From NCBI RefSeq assembly GCF_034676545.1, contig NZ_JAUCBZ010000011.1, positions 1 to 64,000 of the forward strand: a DNA stretch of 64,000 bases, given 5' to 3'. Shown here piece after piece: positions 49,289 to 59,151 of this stretch (position 1 is its first letter; every line of letters begins with the position of its first letter). Made by a program: the position numbers and the translations under genes. The notes beneath the pieces are model-generated. The model had not been told where the DNA came from and did not search any database. It saw nothing but the letters and a program-made list of their open reading frames with translations. This stretch comes from Pararhodobacter sp. Its GTDB lineage: Bacteria; Pseudomonadota; Alphaproteobacteria; Rhodobacterales; Rhodobacteraceae.

Positions 49289-52200
49289 TCATGCCGGTAT
49301 CGGCACAGCTCTCGCCAGCGCCATATCCGCCGGCGAGAGTCCGAACAGTGCTGTCACGAGCCCTTCAATCTGGTCGCGCAACGCGGCCGCGTTGCGCTCA
49401 TGAAGCGTCTTCTGATGCGGCACCCGAGCCACTTGAGCGGCATCGTTTGCAGCGATTAACTGCATGACAAGGGCTTCGATATTCGCCCGCTCTGGCGGCG
49501 TTGCCGGCGGAATGGGCAAATGCTCGATGAACTGCTTGCCGTGCGAATAGTATCCACCCCGGAACGGACTGGTATGCGTCCGCACCATCGCTGCGCTCAA
49601 TGGGTGGTGCAGGACGGCTAACAGGAAGAAGTTTGTCTCCGGTGCGCCATCGCGGGGCCGGATCAGATAATAGGGACCGTTCCCGCCGCCCGTCATCATG
49701 ATGTTGGTATCATCGTAGGCATAGCGGGCTTCACGGGACAGGATCGGCAGGATGATCTTGGGGCTATCGAACTTCGTCAGGCTCTGCGAGCGGCCAAACT
49801 GATAGAACTGCCTGGTAGCCGCCGTGCCGCCGACGATATTGCGCCGTTGCAGATCAGCTTGACGCGCTGTCAGGTAAGCTAGGCAGAGCGGAAACCGCCG
49901 CGCCATGTCTGCGGGCTGGATCAACTGCGCTGTCGTGCGGGCACCGTTGACGATCTCGTAGGGGAAGATCATCCAGGTATTGGCCTCGGCGCGCGCGTAA
50001 GGGTGCAGCGTGACATCGAGTAGGCAAGGCCGGAGTATGTCCCGCTCGATCGGCCAATCACGGCCGTCCCACCGCAGCGTCACGGTGTTGGGTGTGCTGC
50101 TGACCTCGCGGAAGATGTAAATTGCATCGGCGCTGGTTTGGACGCCGACGAAGATTTCCGATGCTTCGCCCAGCTCACGGCCGCAAGCGGCGCGCACCCG
50201 CGCAAATAGCGCGCGCGTGGCCGCATCGGCGAATTGCCATGGATCATCCGTTAACTCGGCCGCCGGCATCGTGCTTCTCGGCCCTGGCGTGCCATAGCGC
50301 CACAAATCCAAGGTATCGACTCGCTCCACGGTCACATCGGCCTTTCCCTGCCGGTCGAGGATCAACAGACAGGTGTAGTTGGTCGCCAAGCGTCCGAAGA
50401 CCTGCTGCACGCCGAAATGCACGATCTCTTCGAGGGGATGCCCAGCCGTCACCAGCCGTCGAAGCGCCCGCCCGGCTTGAATCGTCATGAATTTATGCGG
50501 GACAATGAAGCCAAGCCGACCGTCTGGCCGCACAAGGCCCAGCGAGCGTTCAATGAACAGCGCATATTTGTCGAAGTTGTCCTGACGCGCCGTTGTGTAA
50601 GGAGACCCCGCTGATTGGTAAAAGGCGGCTTCCTCCGGCGAGTATGTCTGCATGTTCTGGATGCGGATATAGGGCGGGTTTCCAACGATCACGTCGAAAC
50701 CACCGCGTGTACTCTCCGCCGGGAACTCAGCCGCCCAGGAGAAAGGATTGACCTTATCCAGAAGCCGTGCCGGCAGCGCGCCGCGCGCCGCAACCCATTC
50801 CGCCTGGCTGACAAGGCTATTGCCTGCCCGCAGCGTTCCATCCAGCTCCGGTAGCGCCGGCGTTCCGGTACGATCGACATACTCTCGCAACCCGGCTTCG
50901 CTCTCGTCTTCGATCAGCTTCAAAAGAAGGCTGAACCGGGCGACCTCAACCGCATTAGTGTCAATATCGACGCCGCGCACATGCGCAAGCAGGATGCGCC
51001 GCTTTTCCTCGAACGTTAGACGCCACAGCCCTGCCCCGGCTTCATAGATCGTGCGGCCCACATGGTTTCCACGATCGTTCGCCAGATACCAGGACAGATA
51101 GTGGTCCGTCAGGAACTCGAAAACGGACAAGAGGAAAATGCCCGAGCCGCAGCAAATGTCGGCAACGGTGAAGGCCGCCAGATCAGCCGGAGACTGTCCT
51201 GCCAGTTTCGGCCCGAGCGTGCGCTGCACAATCGCATCGACAATATAGCGCGGCGTCGGCACGACGCCGCCGCTGTCCCGCACCTCGGGCTTGCTGACGA
51301 TCTCGACGTTGCCATGCGCGTCGATCGTGATGATCTCGCCCAGAAACTGCTCGTAGATTTCCCCCAGGACTTCGGTTTCCACGACCGCGAAGGTGTAGGG
51401 GCTCTGCGGGTAGTAAAGCTCGTTGATAATCCCGCTCAATACATCGTCGCTGATGCGAATCCCGAGTCGGGCATCATCGAGCAGCCGGAACAGACCGGAA
51501 TCATAGAAGGCATCCGCGCGCCGCAGCTCCTTCATAAGAGCATCGAAGCTGTTGCCGGCGGTCAGGCCCCGCAGGGTTTCATACCGCTCGATGTCGCGAT
51601 CTTCACAGATACGCAAGAACACGATCCGCGAAAGGAATAGTTGCACCGCATAGGTCAGCTCGTCCGGCGACAGGCCGGGGACTTGCTGGTGAATATCTCG
51701 TGCGAGACGCTCGCGCCACGACCGCACCTGGCGCAAGAAAAAGTCGTCAAACTGATCGGCACCGTGCCGGGTCACATCGACGGCGAAGCGGCGATCAAAA
51801 TCGCCAGAGTACACCGCCTCACGCGACAGAAGCGGCCACAGCTCGTCGAAGCGCGCTTCAAACTCTTCGTATCCGACAAGCAGAATACGCGCGACATGCG
51901 CTTCATCGGTGTTGTTTGGAGAGGGCCGGCAGTCATAGACCGCCAGCTGATGAAAGTTGGTCAGGATCGAGATCGGCAGGCTTGCCGAATAACCGTAGCG
52001 CCGCGTCTGGAAGGCGGCATCCCTACTCCGATCAATGCGCACATTCGGCTTCTTGGCTTCGACGAAGAGCTTGCGCTGGCGTGCAAGGCGCAGCTCATAG
52101 TCCGGCTTCTTGGAAAGCCGCTCTTCGCCGACTTCAACCGTTGCCTCTTCGATAACTTCCCGAAGCCCGAGCGGTTGGCCGGCGACGTTGTGTACGTCCC

Positions 52201-52354
52201 ATCCAAATGCCGCGAGCAGCGGCGTGATAAAATCCGTGCGCGCCTGCGTCTCATTATAGGCCGCACGCAGATAATCTGCTTCGTTGCGCCGGAAGTTCTG
52301 GACAAGATTAGCCACCCGAGCACGGGCAGCGTCCTTCGGGTCAACGGCTGTCAT
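49289..52354 (-). CDS. Type IIG-like restriction-modification enzyme (Eco57I-type methylase)
   Basis: A 1021-residue protein that holds both activities in one chain. The N-terminal nuclease part has KKPDYELRL...LFVEAKKP (PD-x-ExK) near residues 83-103. The methylase part has ADICCGSGIFLLSVFEF near 398 and the N6-adenine motif VIVGNPPYIRIQN near 562. The C-terminal TaqI-like specificity region includes LPILSREARYAYDDTNIMMTGGG and SPFRGGYYSHGKQFIEHLPIP. It would methylate and cut foreign DNA at a specific site. It overlaps the upstream methylase gene by 4 bases (52351-52354). Confidence 0.88.
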   Translation of the reverse strand: MTAVDPKDAARARVANLVQNFRRNEADYLRAAYNETQARTDFITPLLAAFGWDVHNVAGQPLGLREVIEEATVEVGEERLSKKPDYELRLARQRKLFVEAKKPNVRIDRSRDAAFQTRRYGYSASLPISILTNFHQLAVYDCRPSPNNTDEAHVARILLVGYEEFEARFDELWPLLSREAVYSGDFDRRFAVDVTRHGADQFDDFFLRQVRSWRERLARDIHQQVPGLSPDELTYAVQLFLSRIVFLRICEDRDIERYETLRGLTAGNSFDALMKELRRADAFYDSGLFRLLDDARLGIRISDDVLSGIINELYYPQSPYTFAVVETEVLGEIYEQFLGEIITIDAHGNVEIVSKPEVRDSGGVVPTPRYIVDAIVQRTLGPKLAGQSPADLAAFTVADICCGSGIFLLSVFEFLTDHYLSWYLANDRGNHVGRTIYEAGAGLWRLTFEEKRRILLAHVRGVDIDTNAVEVARFSLLLKLIEDESEAGLREYVDRTGTPALPELDGTLRAGNSLVSQAEWVAARGALPARLLDKVNPFSWAAEFPAESTRGGFDVIVGNPPYIRIQNMQTYSPEEAAFYQSAGSPYTTARQDNFDKYALFIERSLGLVRPDGRLGFIVPHKFMTIQAGRALRRLVTAGHPLEEIVHFGVQQVFGRLATNYTCLLILDRQGKADVTVERVDTLDLWRYGTPGPRSTMPAAELTDDPWQFADAATRALFARVRAACGRELGEASEIFVGVQTSADAIYIFREVSSTPNTVTLRWDGRDWPIERDILRPCLLDVTLHPYARAEANTWMIFPYEIVNGARTTAQLIQPADMARRFPLCLAYLTARQADLQRRNIVGGTAATRQFYQFGRSQSLTKFDSPKIILPILSREARYAYDDTNIMMTGGGNGPYYLIRPRDGAPETNFFLLAVLHHPLSAAMVRTHTSPFRGGYYSHGKQFIEHLPIPPATPPERANIEALVMQLIAANDAAQVARVPHQKTLHERNAAALRDQIEGLVTALFGLSPADMALARAVPIPA

Positions 52355-54102
52355 GCTGTATGTTTCCGGGCACCACGCCGACGGGAGTTCCGCCGATTCC
52401 GCATCTGCGTCCAGACGCTCTTCAAAAGATCACACTCTGCCGATGTCAGCCCCATGTGCTCGCGGAGGATGATCTTTGCATTCTCCTCCAGAACATCATC
52501 GAGCCGGCCGGCACGGACGAGCTGATCCACTTCGGTTAGCGGCATCGCGCCGTTGAGCTGGGCGGGCATAAGCAACCGTTCGGCTTCTGTCGGTTCAAGC
52601 TCCAGAACGCCGCCGCCATAGCTTCGCCCTTCGATTTCAGCCGAAGCAGCCGTGAGCCAGGTATAGGTATTGGCGATCACCCGTTCAGGCTTCGCGCCAT
52701 GGCTGCGCATCCGGTGGATCGTATCAGTGGACGTAGCCCCGGAAGAGTTCAGCACCATGCGGGGAAAGTCGTAAATCTGCCGGAACGCGAAACCGTCCGG
52801 CACCCAGACAGACGGCACCAGATACCAAGGCTCTCGGATCGAGCACTTGTACCCCATGTGAAATTCTTTCCGTTCGCCTTCCTCGATGTATCGGCGCAGT
52901 TTTGCGCTGAGCTTGCTGGCTTGCGCCTTCGAGATGTTGAGCAGGTGGACGCGATCACCGCCAGCGGACAGGGATCTCCAGTCGGCCTTCTCGATCTTGC
53001 TCCCCTTCAGCTGGGCGGAGCGCGATACGAGCGGCGTTGTGTAGCCCTCAAGGCCAAGATCTTCGACCTGATTGGCCGAGAGGACAAAAAATTCATTCTT
53101 CCCGGTGACAACCCCCACGTCGATGCTCGCGTGCGTGGACATGGGCGTGGTGATCGCCGCATCGCGCAGAGCGCGCATGAAGGTAATCTGCCGATTGTCG
53201 AGGAAGTATTTTAGCCACTTCTCGCTATCATGACGGATGGTCTTGGGCTCCGCCCGATCGAGAATCAAGGCTGGTTTGACATCGGTAATATCGGCAACCG
53301 TTGCGGCGGCTGTCAGGGAAACGCGGCAGGTATTGTCCTCGGACGCCGTTGCCAAAGCGCCGTCAGCAAGAAGCAGGACGACTTCCTGCTCCGCCTTCTC
53401 AAAGAACAGCTCATTGCAGGCAATTACGTCGATCCGCTCGAAGTGATCGGTCAGATAGGAGCGCAACTGCGCCGCATAAGTGACTTGCAGGATTTCTGCA
53501 GGAAGCACGAGCGCGAGGCGGCCGCCAGCCTTGAGACTTGCCGTCGCGGCGACCACGAACGGCACCCAGATGTTGGTCAGGCGATTTGGCGTCAGCCCCT
53601 GATCGCCCATGATCTGCATGGCGATGGTGCGATGCGGCTCAGGGAACGATTGGTAGCGGATGAACGGCGGGTTGCCGATGATCGCGTCAAAGGCGGGCTG
53701 AAGAGAGTCCGCCCACCACGCAAAAAAGTCCGAGTTTTGAACCACCTTTTCGGCAGACTTGCCGATCACGCCCTGAAGGCGCGTTGTTGCGGCTTCTGCC
53801 TCTGCTGGAATGATTTCGACACCTGTCAAATTCTGCCCAATTTTTTCGGGCGTTCCACCAAGTTCACGGAGCCGATGCGCGGCAGCTTCCAAAAAGGCAC
53901 CGTCGCCGCAACTCGGCTCTAGTACGACATCCTCAGCGGATTGGATCGCCCAACCGCACAGCCATTCTGCGACCTTTGATGACGTGTAATAACCACCGCG
54001 CAACTTATCTTCGTCCAAATCGGCGAAGCGACCACGCGGGGCAACATTCGAAGACTTGCCCTTGGGCGTGGTGGTGCGTGATTTGGTCCGCGCGACTTTC
54101 AT
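52351..54102 (-). CDS. N6-adenine DNA methyltransferase (Eco57I/TaqI-type)
   Basis: A 583-residue protein. Motif I is DVVLEPSCGDGAFLEAAA near residue 60 and motif IV is AIIGNPPFIRYQSF near 146; LPAEILQVTYAAQLRSYL follows. The C-terminal half (VGVVTGKNEFFVLSANQVEDLG and later) is a target-recognition type region. No nuclease motif was seen. It overlaps the ribbon-helix-helix gene upstream and the type IIG-like enzyme downstream by 4 bases each, so the three form one operon of a modification or defence system. Confidence 0.88.
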   Translation of the reverse strand: MKVARTKSRTTTPKGKSSNVAPRGRFADLDEDKLRGGYYTSSKVAEWLCGWAIQSAEDVVLEPSCGDGAFLEAAAHRLRELGGTPEKIGQNLTGVEIIPAEAEAATTRLQGVIGKSAEKVVQNSDFFAWWADSLQPAFDAIIGNPPFIRYQSFPEPHRTIAMQIMGDQGLTPNRLTNIWVPFVVAATASLKAGGRLALVLPAEILQVTYAAQLRSYLTDHFERIDVIACNELFFEKAEQEVVLLLADGALATASEDNTCRVSLTAAATVADITDVKPALILDRAEPKTIRHDSEKWLKYFLDNRQITFMRALRDAAITTPMSTHASIDVGVVTGKNEFFVLSANQVEDLGLEGYTTPLVSRSAQLKGSKIEKADWRSLSAGGDRVHLLNISKAQASKLSAKLRRYIEEGERKEFHMGYKCSIREPWYLVPSVWVPDGFAFRQIYDFPRMVLNSSGATSTDTIHRMRSHGAKPERVIANTYTWLTAASAEIEGRSYGGGVLELEPTEAERLLMPAQLNGAMPLTEVDQLVRAGRLDDVLEENAKIILREHMGLTSAECDLLKSVWTQMRNRRNSRRRGARKHTA

Positions 54103-54290
54103 TCTTTCCCCACATGCAGTAGCGGCATGTCATCCTTCAGGAGGCGGTCGATCGCTTCGCGCACGACCCATGCCACTGATACCCGGTTTTTTCGGGCTAT
54201 TTCGTTAAGTTCGCGATGCTGCTCCGCCGTGAGGCTGACAGACAGGCGATGGACAGATTTGTCATCGTTGTAGGGGGCGTCGGCAGGCAT
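54099..54290 (-). CDS. Ribbon-helix-helix (CopG-type) regulator
   Basis: A 63-residue protein: VHRLSVSLTAEQHRELNEIA followed by RKNRVSVAWVVREAIDRLLKDD, an obvious ribbon-helix-helix. It should bind as dimers to short repeated sites. The direct repeats at 54305-54331 begin 15 bases upstream of its start, so it probably represses its own operon, the two methylase genes. The 4-base overlap with the methylase gene (ATGA) supports co-translation. Confidence 0.85.
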   Translation of the reverse strand: MPADAPYNDDKSVHRLSVSLTAEQHRELNEIARKNRVSVAWVVREAIDRLLKDDMPLLHVGKE

Positions 54291-54741
54291 GGCGACTACA
54301 CTGTTGCATCATCTTGCATCACTATGCACCACGTTGGTGAAGCTGGCAATGTTCGATCGAGGATGGGTCGAACCAGAGCAGCCAGCCTAGGAAGCCCAGC
54401 GGTCTCGAGATCGTCTTAGTAGCCTCTCCGTTGCCGTTCGGTCGTTGACACCAGTGCGAGCAAGTTTGGCTGCCGATATTCCGGGCGAGGGACTTTTCGG
54501 CTCTGGCGCACCCGAGGTGACAATAGCCGTCGTCGAAGGGATGGTTGCTCGCGAACCAAAGATGTCTAAGCCCGGCTCGCGCGATTGCAGGCAAGGGCAC
54601 TAGCTCGTCTGCCGCCGTGCGGTTGAACTATTCGACGAGTATGTCCATCTCGCCTCGAGCCTGCGCCGATGGTAGGTAAGGTATAGGCCTGATTGTCGGT
54701 TTGCGTGAAGCATCGGCATTGCGCGAACAGGGGGGATAAGG
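54291..54741. other. Intergenic region between divergent defence operons
   Basis: About 450 bases. It holds the operator repeats at 54305-54331 and the promoters of both operons. Short open frames here (for example 54322-54600 on the minus strand) have no supporting features. Confidence 0.55.
54305..54331. promoter_or_regulatory. Three TGCATCA-type direct repeats with 10-bp period, probable RHH operator
   Basis: TGCATCA at 54305-54311, TGCATCA at 54315-54321 and TGCACCA at 54325-54331. The 10-base spacing puts them on one face of the helix, as is known for CopG/MetJ-type ribbon-helix-helix repressors. It lies just upstream of the RHH gene. Confidence 0.72.
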
Positions 54742-57076
54742 ATGCATTTGAAGAAGCTGGCCGTCCGCAACTTTCGTAGGTTGCAGGATGTCGTAATCGA
54801 TCTTGCCTCCGATATCTCGATCTTCGTCGGTGCCAACAACAGTGGGAAGACCTCAGTCGGGCACGCGCTTCAGCTGTTCACCGGGCATGGCCGGTTTGAC
54901 ATCAATGATTTCGGCATGGGGTCGTGGCCGGATATCATCGCGTTTGGCGCCGGTGCGGAAGGTGCGGTGCTGCCGACCATGGAAATCGATATCTGGCTGG
55001 AGATCGGCGCTGAGGACCTCCACCGCGCGATTGATCTACTGCCGAGCCTAGCATGGGACAGCACACTCGTTGGTATGCGCGTCGCCTATGCTCCAATCGA
55101 CCCCGAGACCACGCGCGACAGATATATCCAAGCCCGCGAACTTGCCCTCGCCGCAGTTGAAGAGGACGAGCAAGGTTTGCCGGTGTTCGACCCGGCACCG
55201 CACCACCTTCGAGACTTCCTTCGCGATAACCTGAATACCGAATATGAACTACGATACTTCGTGCTCGATCCGGCGAGGTTCGACGCAAATATGTTAGCCG
55301 AAGCCGACTACGTCCCGTCATCACTTGCCGGACGCGATCGGAGTGGACGTGAGATTTTGAACGGTATTCTCCGGATCGACTTTCTTAACGCTCAGCGCCA
55401 TTTGTCGGATGGTACTGGCGGCGCCCGGGCGGAGGACCTTTCGCGCGTCCTCAGCCGGTTCTATGGTCGCAATCTCGAGCAGAAGGCGCACGACCTCGAG
55501 GCCCTCAGAGCGCTCGCGGCGTCCGAGGTTTCTCTCAACGAGCATCTGGAACGCGTATTTGAGCCAACTCTTAGGAGCCTCGCCAAGCTCGGCTATCCTG
55601 GCCTATCAAACCCCCGGATGATGATACGATCGGCGCTCGATCCGGCACAAATTATGAGCAGCGGTACGGGCGCGTTGGTCCACTATGCCCTTGGCCCTGA
55701 TGATGGCACGCCCAATCCGCCGACGTTGCCCGACCGCTACAATGGTCTGGGATTCAAGAACCTCATCTTCATGGTGGTTGAGCTTCTCGATCTGCACGCC
55801 CAGTGGTTGGCAATCGACGACAACCGCCCTCCGGTGCATCTCATCTTCATCGAGGAACCCGAGGCACATCTCCACGCCCAGTTGCAGCAGGCCTTCATCC
55901 GCAAGGTCCTGGACATCCTTACGCTCAAGGGTGCTGATCGCGTGGCCTATACCAGCCAGATCGTGGTCACCACGCATTCAACTCATATCCTCTATGAGCG
56001 CGGCTTTCGACCGGTCCGCTATTTCAGGCGTAGCCGGACAGAAGCAACCTCGACTTCAGACGTTCTTAATCTCTCCGCCTTCTACGACAGCACCGATCCC
56101 AAAGTCCGCACGTTTCTCGAGCGCTACCTCAAGCTCGCGCATTGTGATCTCTTTTTCGCCGATGCCACCGTGCTCGTCGAAGGCAACGTTGAGAGATTGC
56201 TGTTGCCGCAGATGATCGAAACCGCTGCGCCGCGCCTCCAGTCGACCTATCTGACGATCCTCGAGATCGGGGGCGCGTTCGGCTATCGTTTCAAGGTGCT
56301 TATTGAGTTCCTTGGTCTTACCACACTGGTCATAACCGATCTTGACAGTGTTTTTGGCCCGCCAACTCAGCCAGGAACAGGTGTTGAGGTGACTGCAGCC
56401 GCCGGAGACGACCCCGCGCAGGAGGCCAATTCGGATGAAGACGAAGACGAAGACGAAGGAGCGGCTGGTCAGTTGGCGGCTGAAAAGCCGGGAAAGGCAT
56501 GCATCGCCAGCCATCCGGGAGCCGTGACCTCCAATCAGACACTTCTGCACTGGCTCCCCAAATGTGAGACAGTCGCAGCGCTGTGGGAGGCGACGGCCGA
56601 CGATAAGACGCAGGCGCGTGCGAACGAAAACGACGCTCTCGTGCGCGTTGCATATCAATGCCGTACCGATGTGACCTGGGGTGGCAATACGCTCTCGTTG
56701 GCAGGCCGCACGTTCGAGGAAGCGTTCGCGCTCGAGAAATCTCGGCTGGTGCCAGCATAAGGACCGAAAGCCACTCCAGCTCCGTATCGCAAAGAATGCG
56801 GAGAAAAATCTCAGTGAGCTGGCTGGCCGCATTCACAAGCGCGTTCAGGCTAAGAGTTTTAGCAAGACCGACTTCGCCTTGGCGCTGCTCGCCGAAGATC
56901 CCGCGACCTGGATTGTTCCGCAATACATCGCTGACGGCCTTCGCTGGCTCGAAGCCGAAATTGCGCCGCCTGAACCCGAGCCTGAGCCTGACGACGAGGC
57001 AAACGCGGAAGAAGTGGCGGAGACCGATGGCGCCGCCATTGCTGCGCCTGGGCCAGATGGTGAGGCTGCGGCATGA
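54742..57076 (+). pseudogene. OLD-family ATPase/Toprim nuclease (GajA-like), single-base frameshift near the 3' end
   Basis: The main frame (54742-56760) encodes 672 residues: ABC-type Walker A IFVGANNSGKTS near residue 31, IFIEEPEAHLHAQLQQAFI (Walker B) near 372, TTHSTHIL, and a Toprim domain with VLVEGNVERLLLPQMIE and VITDLDSVFG near 475-535. It stops at EKSRLVPA. The following frame continues as NLGWCQHKDRKPLQLRIAKN, IHKRVQAKSFSKTDFALALLAEDPATWIVPQYIADGLRWLE, the usual end of these nucleases, up to 57076. Reading GAGAATCTC for GAGAAATCTC at about 56730-56739 restores one 778-residue frame. So one extra A is present, either a true mutation, a sequencing error or a shifted read. With the helicase it forms a Gabija-like pair. 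Confidence 0.82.
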
Positions 57077-58950
57077 CCAGCCGCATCGGCAGCCCCGACA
57101 CGCCAGCAGACATCGAGGTTCGCGCCTGTCTCGATCGTAAGGTCCCGAGATCGTTCGTGATGGTTGCGGGTGCTGGCTCGGGCAAGACAACATCGCTGAT
57201 CAAGGCGCTGGAGCACCTCGCCCGGACCCGAGGTAAGGCGCTACGGCGCGCGGGGCAGCAAATTGCCTGCATCACCTATACCGATGTCGCGGTTGGCGAG
57301 ATCTCCGGTGATGTAGGCGTCTCACCGCTGTTTCACATCTCCACGATCCACAGCTTCCTCTGGTCGGTGATCCGGCCATTCCAGAGCGACATCGCGGCCT
57401 GGGTAGGCGTTCGCATCGAGGAGAAGATCGCCGAGCGCCGCGAACATTACAACCGACCTCGCACTCAGATGCGAACGAAGGCACGGCTGGAGATTGAAAT
57501 TGCCGAACTTGAAGCCCAGCTCGCCGCGATCAGTTCGGTCGAGAAATTCACATATGGTACCGGTAGCAGTTATGCTGAAGGCATTCTCGGCCATGACGAT
57601 GTGCTGAAGTTGACGCCCTATTGCATCGGCGCCCATCCGTTGCTGCGCCGGGTTGTCGCCAGCCGCTTTCCGTTCATTTTCGTTGACGAAAGCCAGGACA
57701 CCAATCCCGAAGTCATCGAAGCGCTGCGCACGATCGCGGTCGAGCAGCCGCGCCTGTGCGTTGGGTTCTTCGGCGACCCGATGCAGAAGATCTATATGAG
57801 CGGCACTGGCGCCGTTCCACTCAGCGCTGACTGGGCCGAAATTAGCAAACCTGAGAATTTTCGTTGCCCTGCTTCTGTCCTCGGTGTGGTCAACGCTATC
57901 CGCGCAACAGGCGATGGCCTGGTTCAGACCCGTGGGCGCCGGATCAAGGTCGGTGATGTCGAACAGCCTGTGGCGGGCACAGCAAATCTTTTCGTTCTGC
58001 CGGCCGACGATCAGCGCAGTGCCCGCCTCTCTGCGGTCCGTGCCTGGCTCGCCGGAGAGACCGACGACGCGCTTTGGCTGAGCGACGTACGCGAAAGCGA
58101 TGTTCGCCTACTAGTGCTGGTGCATCGCATGGCGGCAACTCGGCTCGGATTTCCAAACCTCTATTCTGCGCTAAGTGACCGCGCACCAACGAACCTAAGC
58201 GAAGGACTCGCCGACGGCTCGGCCTGGCCGTTACGACCGGTCGCGCAGCATATTCTGCCTTTGGTCATGGCCGCTCGTGAAGGTGACCGCTTCACGGTCA
58301 TGTCAATCTTGCGCAACGAAAGCCCGAAGCTCGAACCGGAGCGTCTACGCGGACTACCGGCGGCTCCGATCCTGACCGGTCTTCAACAGGCAATCGACGC
58401 GTTGGTCGCGATGCTCGCGGATGGTTCACAGGCCACCGTGCTACAGCTGATGCGGCATGTTCGTGACACCCAGGTGCTGCGCCTCGACGACCGGTTTGCG
58501 CCACATCTTGTGGACGAGCCGGTTGATGACGGTAGTAGCGGCTTTTCCAGCGTCCAGGCTTTTCTGTCCTGCCCAATCGGGGAGCTCTGGGCCTATCGGC
58601 GCTATTTTACCGAAGAATCACCGTTCGCCACCCACCACGGCGTTAAGGGGGCGCAGTTTGAACGTGTTCTGGTCGTGATCGACGACGAGGAGGCCGCGTT
58701 TCACCAATACTCCTACGGCAAGTACTTCGGCTATGTGCCGCTGTCGGACAATGACCAGGCAAAAATCAACGCGGGAGAGGAAACGGTGCTCGATCGTACG
58801 AGGCGTCTCTTCTACGTTTGCTGTTCGCGCGCGGTTAAGGATCTCGCAGTCGTGATTTTCGTGCCCGACGTTGCCGCAGCTAGCGCTGCGATCGCCGCAA
58901 AAAACCTATTCCCGCAAGCCTCAATACGTGGCCCCGAAGTCTTGGCTTGA
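57073..58950 (+). CDS. UvrD/Rep-type helicase (GajB-like)
   Basis: A 625-residue superfamily 1 helicase. Walker A is VMVAGAGSGKTTSL near residue 28; motif Ia lies in IACITYTDVAVGEI; Walker B is FIFVDESQDTNPEVIEAL near 198; motif III is GFFGDPMQKIY; the C-terminal motif VI region reads RRLFYVCCSRAVKDLAVVIF. It starts 4 bases before the end of the OLD nuclease frame (ATGA). The OLD nuclease plus UvrD-like helicase is the layout of the Gabija anti-phage system, in which the nuclease cuts DNA when nucleotides are depleted. It is longer than typical GajB. Confidence 0.9.
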   Translation: MTSRIGSPDTPADIEVRACLDRKVPRSFVMVAGAGSGKTTSLIKALEHLARTRGKALRRAGQQIACITYTDVAVGEISGDVGVSPLFHISTIHSFLWSVIRPFQSDIAAWVGVRIEEKIAERREHYNRPRTQMRTKARLEIEIAELEAQLAAISSVEKFTYGTGSSYAEGILGHDDVLKLTPYCIGAHPLLRRVVASRFPFIFVDESQDTNPEVIEALRTIAVEQPRLCVGFFGDPMQKIYMSGTGAVPLSADWAEISKPENFRCPASVLGVVNAIRATGDGLVQTRGRRIKVGDVEQPVAGTANLFVLPADDQRSARLSAVRAWLAGETDDALWLSDVRESDVRLLVLVHRMAATRLGFPNLYSALSDRAPTNLSEGLADGSAWPLRPVAQHILPLVMAAREGDRFTVMSILRNESPKLEPERLRGLPAAPILTGLQQAIDALVAMLADGSQATVLQLMRHVRDTQVLRLDDRFAPHLVDEPVDDGSSGFSSVQAFLSCPIGELWAYRRYFTEESPFATHHGVKGAQFERVLVVIDDEEAAFHQYSYGKYFGYVPLSDNDQAKINAGEETVLDRTRRLFYVCCSRAVKDLAVVIFVPDVAAASAAIAAKNLFPQASIRGPEVLA

Positions 58951-59151
58951 CTGCAACAAGCATTTGCCATCCTCAGAAAAATGCAAATCCTACTGGGTGT
59001 CCCAGTTTGGGTCGTTAGTCGAAGGACTGCGGTTCGAATTTCCTGATCGCCGAAAAAGACGGTGCTTTGTGGCTGCGAACCCGGCATTTGTCTACGCGAT
59101 AGCGAGCAACCGCTTTTCAACTGTCACAGAGAGCGGATTACATAATCAAAA

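Noticed and set aside
54322..54600. A 92-residue minus-strand frame between the defence operons
   Set aside because: No ribosome binding site or domain was seen, and the region holds the operator repeats and promoters.
59020..59060. A tRNA T-arm-like stretch (GCGGTTCGAATTTCC) after the UvrD-like gene
   Set aside because: No matching acceptor, D or anticodon arm was found around it; it is too short to call a tRNA or an attachment site.
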